Origin: Xanthobacteraceae bacterium
Lineage (GTDB): Bacteria; Pseudomonadota; Alphaproteobacteria; Rhizobiales; Xanthobacteraceae
NCBI GenBank assembly: GCA_030043175.1
Contig: JASHYD010000069.1
Span: 1-13,080, forward strand
DNA: 13,080 nt
Reading direction: 5' to 3'
Below are positions 5,868-12,814 of this stretch, piece by piece. Both the position numbers and the translations under genes were made by a program. Positions within the stretch are counted from its first letter, which is position 1. The number at the start of each line of letters is the position of its first letter. The notes under the pieces are model-generated. The model was given only the letters and a program-made list of their open reading frames with translations. It was not told where the DNA came from and ran no database searches.

Positions 5868-7619
5868 ATGCCGTTGCCGATCGCGACCATGCCAATTGAG
5901 AGCGAGAGCGACGTCGTTGCCGTGCGACAACGGGCGCGGCGCATTGCGGAGCTGCTTGGCTTCGAACGCCAGGATCAGACACGAATCGCGACAGCAGTAT
6001 CCGAGATTGCACGCAACGCCTTCCTCTATGCGGGCAGGGGCCGCGTGGAGTTCTTGGCTGAGGAGAGGGAATCGCCACAGCTGTTTCGGATTCGGATCCG
6101 CGACTGGGGCAAGGGGATCGCAAATTTACAAGCCATCCTGGACGGTCAATACCGCTCGCAAAGCGGCATGGGGCTCGGCCTTGTCGGCGCACGCCGGCTC
6201 ATGGACCAATTCAATATTGACTCCAAACCGGGCGAAGGGACAGTTGTTGAGCTCGCCCAACATCTTCCGACGCGGAGAGATCGGATTACCCAGTCCAAGC
6301 TTTCTGACATCGCCGCCAATCTCAGGCGCGAGGAAGCCATCGATCCGCTCGCCGCCCTCCGCGAGCAAAATCGTGAATTGATGCAAAGCCTGGAGGAGAT
6401 CCGCCGACGCGACGAGGAAAGCAAGCAACTCAATCTCGAACTCGGCGATACCAATCGCGGTGTCGTGGCGCTTTATGCCGAACTCGATGAACGCGCCGAG
6501 CAATTGCGCAAGGCGGGCGAGCTTAAGACGCGCTTCCTGTCGAATATGAGTCACGAATTTCGCACGCCGCTCAACTCGATCCTGGCCTTGTCTCGATTGT
6601 TGCTCGACCGCATCGACGGTGAGCTTACGCCGGAACAGGAGCGGCAAGTCGGCTACATTCGACGCTCCGCCGAGAGCCTGCTTGAACTTGTCAACGATCT
6701 TCTCGATTTGGCAAAGGTAGAGGCTGGCAAGGTCGAAGTGAAAGCCACGTCTTTCACGGTTTCAAATCTGTTCGGTGCGTTGCGCGGGGCGCTTCGTCCG
6801 CTGCAGGTCAGTCCCTCCGTTGAACTGATATTCGATAGAGCCGACGACCTGCCTGAACTCCTGACAGACGAGGCCAAGGTTGCGCAAATCCTCCGAAACC
6901 TCATTTCCAATGCGCTAAAGTTCACTGAGGAGGGTGAAGTGAGGGTGCGGGCTGAGTACGACGGCGAATCCAAACTTGCTACCTTTTCGGTCCGTGACAC
7001 CGGCATTGGAATTGGCCCGGACGACCAAACGCGAATCTTCGAGGAGTTTTCGCAGATCGACACGCGGCTGCAAAAGAAGACCAAGGGCACCGGCCTCGGC
7101 CTGCCACTGTCGCGGTCACTCGCCGAGCTCATCGGTGGAACGATCCGCGTTGAAAGCGTCCTCGGTCAGGGTTCGGTCTTCACTCTGGCCATTCCAGCCA
7201 GGCTTGGAGGCGCGGCGGCTCCTGCGGTGCAGTTGTCCAAGAAGCGCGTCCTGGTGATCGACGATGACGACACTTTCCGGTACATCCTGCGGCAGATTAT
7301 CGGCAACGAGCCGCGCTACGAGGTGCTGGAAGCCAGCAGGGGCGACGACGGATTGCGGTTGGCCAAGGACGAACGGCCCGACGTGATCGTTCTCGACCTG
7401 CAGATGCCAAACATTGACGGATTCACAGTGTTGCAGCAGCTCAACGCCGATCAGCGGACCAGCATCATTCCGGTCGTCGTTGCGACATCGCTAGCGGTGA
7501 ATGCCGAGTTGAAGGCGCGGCTACCGGTTGGCACGCGGCTGATCTCGAAAAACCTGATCTCGCGCGAGAACGTCTCTCTGTTCCTGCGCGATGCAGTTGA
7601 CGCACAGGTCTCCCCATGA
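5868..7619 (+). CDS. Hybrid histidine kinase with an N-terminal RsbT-like domain and a C-terminal receiver (583 aa)
   Basis: Residues 1-135 are an RsbT paralogue: [18 protein letters not shown] box [16 protein letters not shown] (N50), G1 box RDWGKGI (D79), G2 box [14 protein letters not shown] charged coiled-coil stretch follows (about 162-220). Next come HisKA with [12 protein letters not shown] (phospho-acceptor H229), HATPase_c with [13 protein letters not shown], the G1 motif VRDTGIGIG and [11 protein letters not shown], and a receiver (about 458-578) with DDDD at 465-468, phospho-acceptor D510 and K561. There is no signal peptide or membrane segment, so it is cytoplasmic. It begins 2 nt after the phosphatase stop; M8 (5889) is an alternative start. 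The N-terminal domain suggests the stressosome binds this kinase as it binds RsbT, turning release into histidine-kinase activity. The domains are visible; the binding model is inference. Confidence 0.92.
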   Translation: MPLPIATMPIESESDVVAVRQRARRIAELLGFERQDQTRIATAVSEIARNAFLYAGRGRVEFLAEERESPQLFRIRIRDWGKGIANLQAILDGQYRSQSGMGLGLVGARRLMDQFNIDSKPGEGTVVELAQHLPTRRDRITQSKLSDIAANLRREEAIDPLAALREQNRELMQSLEEIRRRDEESKQLNLELGDTNRGVVALYAELDERAEQLRKAGELKTRFLSNMSHEFRTPLNSILALSRLLLDRIDGELTPEQERQVGYIRRSAESLLELVNDLLDLAKVEAGKVEVKATSFTVSNLFGALRGALRPLQVSPSVELIFDRADDLPELLTDEAKVAQILRNLISNALKFTEEGEVRVRAEYDGESKLATFSVRDTGIGIGPDDQTRIFEEFSQIDTRLQKKTKGTGLGLPLSRSLAELIGGTIRVESVLGQGSVFTLAIPARLGGAAAPAVQLSKKRVLVIDDDDTFRYILRQIIGNEPRYEVLEASRGDDGLRLAKDERPDVIVLDLQMPNIDGFTVLQQLNADQRTSIIPVVVATSLAVNAELKARLPVGTRLISKNLISRENVSLFLRDAVDAQVSP

Positions 7620-9256
7620 ACACGACCACGCAGGTCACCATCCTCAATGTCGATGACCAGGATGCGCCGCGCTATGTCAAAACACGCGACTTGCAGCAAG
7701 CCGGCTTTGCGGTCCTTGAGGCGAGCGGTGGCGTCGAGTCGATGCGTTTGTTTGAACAACACAAGCCGCCGGTCATTCTTCTCGATGTGCATCTTCCGGA
7801 TATAATCGGCTACGAAGTATGCCGGCAAATCAAGCGAAAGTCGCCGGGTACCATGGTGCTCATGACCTCAGCAACCTTTACGGCCGCTGAGGATCGCATT
7901 TTGGCGCTTGATTCCGGTGCGGATACCTTTCTCGTTCAGCCCGCAGAACCGCTTGAGCTTGTCGCCGCCATCAAAGCTCTCTTGCGCATTCGTCAGACCG
8001 AGGAAGAGCTGCGAAGGTTAAACGAAACCTTGGAACAGTGCGTGCGGGATCGCGTTGCCGACCTCGCGGAGGCCAACGAGAAGCTCAAGAGGGAGATCGC
8101 GCAGCGCGAAGAGACGGAAGCTGTTCTGGTTCAGGCTGAAAAGATGCAGGCAGTGGGACAGCTCACGGGTGGCTTAGCGCATGATTTCAACAACCTGCTG
8201 CAAGCAATTCTCGGAAGTGTCGATTACATTCGCCGGCATAGCGCTGATGCGCGGATCCAGCAACGGGCCGATAATGCCCTGACCGCTACACGGCGCGGTG
8301 CGAAACTTACGTCTCAGTTACTTACGTTTTCCCGCACGCAAAAGCTCACAACTGTTCCGGTGGATGTGAATGCACTCATCGTCGGCATGCATGAGTTGCT
8401 TAATCAGTCGCTCGCCGCAAATATTACGGTTAGCACCGAATTGGATCCCGAGCTTCCGCTCGCCATGGCAGACGCAAACCAGCTCGAGCTTGCCATCCTC
8501 AATCTGTCGATCAACGGAAGGGATGCGATGCCCGATGGCGGCACGTTGGCAATCGCGACCGCGATTGCACCCGACAATCCGAACGCCGTTGCAATAGCAG
8601 TATCCGATACGGGTTGTGGCATGCCGCGAGAAGTCGCGGAGCGTGCTTTCGATCCCTTTTTCACCACGAAACCGGCTGGCAAGTGGACCGGGCTCGGTCT
8701 GTCGCAAGTTTACGGCATTGCCAAGCAATGCGGTGGCGACGTTACGCTCAACAGTGAAAGCGGAAGGGGCACGATCGTGACCATGTGCCTGCCCCGCGCC
8801 AATACGGACGTTGTTTCAATTTCGCAGACGCGGCTCGCCAGCGTTCATACCGGGCAATCGGAGAAACTCCTCGTTGTCGATGATGACGCTGATGTGAGAG
8901 AGTTCATTACCACGTTCTTGTCGGACCTCGGCTATGAGGTGAGTGAAGCAGCAGGTGGCGAGGATGCGTTGAGTGTTCTCGCAGACTTCAAACCGGACAT
9001 GATCATTGTCGACTTTGCGATGCAAGGGATGAGCGGCGCCGAAACCGGGCTCGTGGCTGGGAAGCGATGTCCTGGTATTCCGGTCTTGTTCATCAGTGGC
9101 TTTGCTGATTCCGACGAGCTCAGAAACGCAGTCGGCACGGCGCCGTTGTTGCACAAACCGTTCCAGCCCGCCGAGCTTGCCACCGCCGTGCGGTCAAATC
9201 TGGATGCACGGTCCGCACCGGCGCGGCAACTCTCAACGGGGGGGCTGCCAGGTTGA
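7616..9256 (+). CDS. Hybrid histidine kinase, receiver-HisKA-HATPase-receiver (546 aa)
   Basis: Cytoplasmic hybrid kinase, last gene of the operon, overlapping the previous one by 4 nt (ATGA). Receiver 1 (about 6-125) has D13/D14 and phospho-acceptor D57 (ILLDVHLPD), but Gln108 (FLVQPAEP) stands where the conserved Lys is expected. A coiled coil (about 126-172) leads to HisKA with [15 protein letters not shown] (H189). HATPase_c follows, with [14 protein letters not shown] (N300), SDTGCGM and [12 protein letters not shown]; this is the LAHDFNN class common in rhizobia. Receiver 2 (about 416-528) has [12 protein letters not shown]466 (IIVDFAMQG) and K514 (LLHKPFQP). Receiver 1 probably takes phosphate from the upstream kinase, and receiver 2 passes or drains it. 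No DNA-binding output domain is present, so a separate regulator is needed. Confidence 0.92.
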   Translation: MNTTTQVTILNVDDQDAPRYVKTRDLQQAGFAVLEASGGVESMRLFEQHKPPVILLDVHLPDIIGYEVCRQIKRKSPGTMVLMTSATFTAAEDRILALDSGADTFLVQPAEPLELVAAIKALLRIRQTEEELRRLNETLEQCVRDRVADLAEANEKLKREIAQREETEAVLVQAEKMQAVGQLTGGLAHDFNNLLQAILGSVDYIRRHSADARIQQRADNALTATRRGAKLTSQLLTFSRTQKLTTVPVDVNALIVGMHELLNQSLAANITVSTELDPELPLAMADANQLELAILNLSINGRDAMPDGGTLAIATAIAPDNPNAVAIAVSDTGCGMPREVAERAFDPFFTTKPAGKWTGLGLSQVYGIAKQCGGDVTLNSESGRGTIVTMCLPRANTDVVSISQTRLASVHTGQSEKLLVVDDDADVREFITTFLSDLGYEVSEAAGGEDALSVLADFKPDMIIVDFAMQGMSGAETGLVAGKRCPGIPVLFISGFADSDELRNAVGTAPLLHKPFQPAELATAVRSNLDARSAPARQLSTGGLPG

Positions 9257-9268
9257 AGCGTCGCCAGG

Positions 9269-9299
9269 CGCCAGAAAGGTCTGGCGAGAAGGTCTGGCG
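9269..9299. repeat. Hairpin with a repeated right arm after the operon
   Basis: CGCCAGA (9269-9275) pairs with TCTGGCG (9280-9286) across AAGG, and the same TCTGGCG recurs at 9293-9299. The hairpin lies 13 nt past the last stop codon of the operon. It could protect the 3' end of the transcript or act as a weak terminator, but there is no T-run. Confidence 0.35.
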
Positions 9300-9340
9300 A
9301 GGCAAGAACCGAAGAATATTTGCCCTATCTTTGCTTAGGC

Positions 9341-9540
9341 TTACTCAAGCGCCGCACCCAGCGCTTTGTTAAGCATCCGTTCCAGACCTGCCGCATTGTA
9401 AGGCTTTTCCAATACCAAGCCCGATGCTGCTGTTTTGCCGTACCCGGTGATGAAAACGATGGGAGTTCCGCGAGCTCTTATTGCTTCCGCTGCGAGGTCT
9501 CCTTTAAGGTCCTACATGGCTTCGAGCATTTCAGCCAAGT
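9341..9540 (-). pseudogene. Remnant of a response-regulator receiver domain
   Basis: The minus strand encodes the C-terminal half of a receiver domain: DLKGDLAAEAIRARG, then TPIVFITGYGKTAASG, then GLVLEKPYNAAGLERMLNKA, ending at TAA (9341-9343). GYG after the conserved Thr and the LEKPY lysine motif are typical of small stand-alone rhizobial receivers. A TAG at 9512-9514 breaks the frame just before DLKGD. The residues before the TAG (HHLAEMLEAM) look like the first helix of a receiver, so the part holding the acidic pocket and phospho-acceptor has been deleted and the ends joined. It cannot be functional as it stands. It converges on the operon's last gene. Positions 9550-9900 show no other gene I can support. 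Confidence 0.7.
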
Positions 9541-9900
9541 GATGCTCAACCGGCGGACCGACAATCCAGGGAGGTGCTCTACCGCGAAAGGCTCGCTGAC
9601 TTTACAGCATTGGCTCTCGCAATAAGCCACGTTCGCGACGTAGTTTCGTGTTGAGCGATCACGCCTGGCGTGTCGAGAAAGCGTGTTGTCCCCCAGCGTA
9701 GAGTGAGGGCTAGAGCGGACCGCCATCGAAGGTTGTTGCTGTGTCGTAAAGTTTGCATTACTTGCTCGGCCCGACTTTCACCAATTTGCATTTTATCGCC
9801 AGATCGGCCCACAATGTCTCTGGATTAGGCAGCTCGGCGTGTTTCGTGTACGTGCGTGATCCGGGCCGCTCTTTCTTGATCGCGTGGGTTTGCGCGGTTA

Positions 9901-9929
9901 TTGAAAGGTGCCACATGCAATGACTGAAT
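9901..9929 (+). promoter_or_regulatory. Weak candidate promoter of the OmpR-type regulator
   Basis: TTGAAA (9901-9906) and CTGAAT (9924-9929) with a 17-bp spacer lie 38 bp upstream of the ATG at 9967. The -10 match is poor (3/6). Confidence 0.2.
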
Positions 9930-9966
9930 TTGTACCTCACCGACGCCACGGTGGAGGTTACCGGTT

Positions 9967-10758
9967 ATGAAGGCATCGAGACTCAAGCACGGGGCACCGC
10001 CACACGTCAGCGGCGTGACGCAGCCACCGAACTGCGCGGTCCGCTCCCGAACGCCGACGCCGGCTAACACGATCTTGGTGATCGACTGCGAACAGCAGTC
10101 GAGGCGTTTCGTCAGCGTAGGTCTGAAATTTTACGGCTATTTTGTTTGCCAAGCTGAAAATGGTTCTGCCGGACTGAATGCCATCGCCCACATTCGGCCC
10201 GACCTGGTCATTCTCGACCCTGACTTGCTTGACATGAGTGGAATCGGAGTGCTCGAGACCATACGCTCATGGTCAAACGTCCCCGTCATTGTGCTGTCGA
10301 TCCAGACCGAAGAGGATCACAAGGTGCATTTCTTGCGGAGCGGCGCCGACGATTACGTGATTAAGCCATACGGGATTGCCGAACTGGCCGCGCGCTGTGA
10401 AGTGGCCCTGCGTCGTTATCACAAGGCCGTTGACAAGGACCCGGTGGTGCGGACTGGGCCGCTCACGATCGATCTCGTGTCGCGGGCGGTGACGCTCGAC
10501 AGTCGATACGTCACGTTGACGCGTCAGGAATATCGTTTGTTGCATCTGCTCGCTTCGCATCTTGGATTGGTGATCACCCACAACCAGCTTATTAAGGACA
10601 TTTGGGGTGACGCCTCGCCTGAGAATGTGCAGTATCTGCGGAGTCTGGTGCGAAAGCTGCGCCAGAAGATCGAGGCCGATCCAAGCCAACCAAAGCTGCT
10701 GATGTCGGAATCGGGGATCGGCTATCGCCTGGAGCGCCGCGGGGTTGCCTATCACTGA
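9967..10758 (+). CDS. KdpE-like OmpR-family response regulator (263 aa)
   Basis: DNA-binding response regulator. An unusual polar leader (about residues 1-34) precedes the receiver (35-150): ILVIDCEQQSRRFV, phospho-acceptor D84 in LVILDPDLLDMSG, S111 in PVIVLS, and K133 in ADDYVIKPYGIAEL. The winged helix at about 162-258 has LTRQEYRLLHLLASH, ITHNQLIKDIWG and SESGIGYRLE. Both domains resemble E. coli KdpE throughout, but no kdpD or kdpFABC lies nearby. In KdpE the acidic pocket reads EDE at this point; here it is DCE, so the second acidic residue is Cys41, which may weaken Mg2+ binding. GGAGG lies 9 nt before the ATG. It could be the DNA-binding output of the two hybrid kinases upstream, but a 710-bp gap separates it from them, so this is inference. 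Confidence 0.9.
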   Translation: MKASRLKHGAPPHVSGVTQPPNCAVRSRTPTPANTILVIDCEQQSRRFVSVGLKFYGYFVCQAENGSAGLNAIAHIRPDLVILDPDLLDMSGIGVLETIRSWSNVPVIVLSIQTEEDHKVHFLRSGADDYVIKPYGIAELAARCEVALRRYHKAVDKDPVVRTGPLTIDLVSRAVTLDSRYVTLTRQEYRLLHLLASHLGLVITHNQLIKDIWGDASPENVQYLRSLVRKLRQKIEADPSQPKLLMSESGIGYRLERRGVAYH

Positions 10759-10772
10759 AAGTCTTTGGGAAG

Positions 10773-10800
10773 AACGTCATGCCATGACTCCTGACGTTTT
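10773..10800 (+). terminator. Possible terminator after the OmpR-type regulator
   Basis: AACGTCA (10773-10779) pairs with TGACGTT (10792-10798), and the second arm runs into TTTT. A smaller palindrome, GTCATGCCATGAC, lies at 10776-10788. The loop is long (12 nt) and the T-run short, so confidence is low. Confidence 0.3.
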
Positions 10801-11163
10801 CACCGACTCGCGTTATGTCATCCGGGAACTGTTGAGAGTTTTCGCAAGATCGCTCAGACTTTCGGTGTGGCGAAAGCATTCGCAACGAGAATGCAAGCTG
10901 CTTTTCGCCCGGCATGCTCGAGAGCGTCCGAAGGTTCTGCGCGCCAGTCCGACGGCCGTCCCTTAGGAAACAAGCGGCCCGATCTTCTGCGGGATTGAGC
11001 ACACCGAGAAGTCGGACCTATACACGGTTCGGATTTTTCGTGAGCGACCGCGCGCACCCCCAAAATGAGCAAGAAGGGTAGCCAGACCAAATTGCGAGCG
11101 CCGCCGCTGGTGCGTCCTGTGGCCATCTGCCAAATCAGGCTTCTGCGCCTCCTGCGCGCAAAA
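10801..11163. other. About 360 bp without a supported gene
   Basis: ORFs of 70-90 codons exist on both strands but none has a recognisable domain or a good ribosome binding site. One plus-strand frame near 10840-10890 reads SFRKIAQTFGVAKAF, which faintly resembles a resolvase-type helix-turn-helix; this is too little to call. The stretch is probably decayed sequence like its right neighbour. Confidence 0.3.
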
Positions 11164-11600
11164 TCACTCTATCATCTCGCCTGCAATGTTTCGCTCGCCC
11201 CCAACGCTGTTTAGGTGCTCAACTTCCGCGTCGGAATGGGACCGCACGATTATGTGATTCTGCTGACCCTGCCGTATCCGACGAGAGCACTATGATCCGT
11301 CGGTGCAGTGGTACTCATCGGCGAAGACGGAGCATGGGGCGTAGCCACAATGACGGGACCAACAATGATGAGCAATATCGCTGCCATCGGCCAGGGCTGA
11401 CGGGCAATACTCTTTGGATCGAAAAGCATGCCAACAGCACAGCGGTCGTGTCCCGCAACGGTTCTTCGGCTGCACGCTGGCAGCGACGCTAAGGATCATC
11501 CCGGCGAAAAAGGCATCAAGCGCGAGCGAAACGCCAAACAGTTTTGGCCACTCCGAAACGCGACGATGAGAGCAATCGCAAAGACGGCTTGGCGTGCCCG
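11164..11600 (-). pseudogene. Decayed CPA2-type K+/H+ antiporter (YbaL/RosB/KefB-like)
   Basis: Pieces of one protein lie in order on the minus strand but in different frames. From the N-terminal side: FAIALIVAF (11556-11583); KLFGVSLALDAFFAGMILS (11488-11544), a hallmark transmembrane segment of the family; QRAAEEPLRDTTAVLL; GMLFDPKSIARQPWP with AAILLIIV (11330-11432); DHSALVGYGRV, the start of the RCK/TrkA-N nucleotide-binding domain; and VRSHSDAEVEHLNSVGGERN with AGEMIE, the family C-terminus, stopping at 11164-11166. At least three frame changes occur, most of the RCK domain is deleted between GYGRV and VRSHSD, and I do not see the N-terminal half of the membrane domain. It cannot be functional. 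Family assignment is from remembered motifs. The left end is exact; the right end is approximate. Confidence 0.75.
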
Positions 11601-11746
11601 CAGGGACGTGGCGGATTGGCACAATGCATGCAACGCTTTCTTCAATATCCGCAAAGAAGGAACGCAGCGGGGCCGGAACGGGCAATTTGATATAGTTTCG
11701 GCTGAGATCAGGCGACGGGGGCCCGCTATCGAATCGAGGCAGTTTT

Positions 11747-12130
11747 ATGCAGCCGACCATCGTTCAAGCCTTTCTCACAGCAACGTGGGCGTTACTGATC
11801 GCCGCGAATGCATTAGCGCGGGACGGCAACGAATCGCAGGATCCTCGGATCAGAGAATGGTTCGAAAACCTCAAGCAGCCAGACCATCCCCGGGTGTCGT
11901 GCTGCGGCGAAGCAGATGCCTACGAGGCCGATAACTTTGAGGTCGATGGCGACCACTACGTCGCCATCATCACCGGTCATCGCGCCGTCACGGCCATTCC
12001 GCTGGGGAGCCGCATCCCAGTACCTAGGCAAAAAATGAAGTTCGATGCCGGCAATCCGACCGGTCATGGCATTATCTTCATCGACTCGCAGCGACGCGTG
12101 CTTTGCTACGTCACGCCCGCGGCGGGCTAG
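11747..12130 (+). CDS. Small secreted protein with SCCG motif, unknown function (127 aa)
   Basis: Begins with a signal peptide (about residues 1-24: MQPTIVQAFLTATWALLIAA, cleavage likely after ANALA), so the protein is exported to the periplasm. The mature part carries DPRIREWFENLKQPDHP, VSCCGEADAYEAD, DGDHYVAIITG, SRIPVPRQKMKFD and NPTGHGIIFI, ending near CYVTPAAG. I associate this pattern with a conserved family of small hypothetical proteins in Bradyrhizobium; no function is known to me. The paired cysteines plus C119 suggest a disulfide or metal site. GAGG lies 7 nt before the ATG. The frame is clean and complete, in contrast with the decayed genes on both sides. It stands alone and no operator was seen. 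Confidence 0.82.
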   Translation: MQPTIVQAFLTATWALLIAANALARDGNESQDPRIREWFENLKQPDHPRVSCCGEADAYEADNFEVDGDHYVAIITGHRAVTAIPLGSRIPVPRQKMKFDAGNPTGHGIIFIDSQRRVLCYVTPAAG

Positions 12131-12212
12131 GTGTTTTCGAGCAACTTCCTGTGCTGCGCCGCAAACCTGACGATTGGGCAGATGCTTGCTCGCCAATAAC
12201 ATGGGCTCGATC

Positions 12213-12480
12213 ATGGATTCGAGAATCCTCGCTGGCGGCGCGACACTTGCCTTCGTCGTTGTCATTGCATCCGCCGGGCTGGCTTCTGCCAGAATTGGGG
12301 CTGTTTTGGCGGCTGCTGTCCGGATTACGCTTACCCGGCAGGTTACGCCTACGCGCCTGAGCCGCTTTACGGCTAGTACCACGCGTATGATTGGATACCT
12401 TGGAATTATCGGGGAGGTCCTCATCCTCGCTAATGGCCTGACGGCACGTCCCGTGACATCGGCGGGCCCTAGGTGCTCGG
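12213..12480 (+). pseudogene. Broken secreted-protein gene, frameshift at the signal-peptide cleavage site
   Basis: The ATG at 12213 opens a clear 26-residue signal peptide, MDSRILAGGATLAFVVVIAS then AGLASA. In the same frame the sequence then becomes low-quality. Reading on from base 12290 in the next frame gives a sensible mature start: QNWGCFGGCCPDYAYPAGYA, then YAPEPLYG. Restoring one C in the CC at 12289-12290 would join the two as ASA-QNW. Further in-frame stops follow at 12374-12376 and 12431-12433, and between them YHAYDWIPWNYRGGPHPR still looks like coding sequence. This is a Gly/Tyr/Pro-rich small exported protein of unknown function, now inactivated several times. The right limit is approximate. 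Confidence 0.6.
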
Positions 12481-12727
12481 GCCGTGGCCGGCCGGGATCC
12501 GCAACATGGTTGGGCCTCTCCCTGGAGTGCGTAACAGCGCGGGGAGGTCGGGCCCACGCTCGGCCGTGGTGAGCGTAGGGGAGTCGACCGGGCGCTATAG
12601 CTTTTCTTGCAAAAGCGGCCGCACCCGCGACCGCTGCAGGGCGATCAGCGCGGCGGCACCCCTTGAGCTTGGCGCAGCGAGCGACTACAGAAACGAGCGC
12701 CTCGACCTTCCAGGATGGGCGTCGCGC
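12481..12727. other. Intergenic stretch, possibly transposon-derived
   Basis: No gene is supported here. The left part may be the far end of the broken secreted-protein gene. The right part (about 12590-12727) leads directly into the three tandem repeats and may be the inner flank of an IS end. No transposase motif is found on either strand. Confidence 0.3.
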
Positions 12728-12800
12728 ATCGATTGGAAACGGTGGTCGCCATCGATTGGAATCACTGGTCGTCTTCAATCGGAATAGGTGGTCGCCATCA
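12728..12800. mobile_element. Solo end of an IS21-like element: three tandem 23-bp repeats
   Basis: Three adjacent 23-bp units (12728-12750, 12751-12773, 12774-12796) share the pattern ATCGATTGGAA..(3-4 nt)..TGGTCGCC, the third being the most diverged (TTCAATCGGAA). They are followed by ATCA, so read on the minus strand the end starts TGATGGCGACCAC. Multiple internal repeats and a TG/CA terminus are known features of IS21-family ends, where they bind the transposase. No istA or istB reading frame is present, so this would be a remnant. It stops 14 bp short of the glnA stop codon. The repeats are certain; the IS21 assignment is from memory. Confidence 0.5.
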
Positions 12801-12814
12801 CTCGGTGGGCCCAA

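Noticed and set aside
9758..9949. A 63-codon minus-strand frame ending KCKLVKVGPSK
   Set aside because: No family is recognised, no ribosome binding site stands out, and it overlaps the upstream region of the OmpR-type regulator. It could be real but cannot be supported.
10745..11126. ORFs on both strands and a weak resolvase-like helix-turn-helix (SFRKIAQTFGVAKAF)
   Set aside because: A single short match without the surrounding recombinase sequence is not enough, and no catalytic domain is present.
11813..12814. A 333-codon open frame on the minus strand
   Set aside because: It is antisense to the intact secreted-protein gene and to the broken one, its composition is rich in Arg, Ala and Pro with no domain, and it crosses the IS-like repeats. 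High GC content explains long chance frames.
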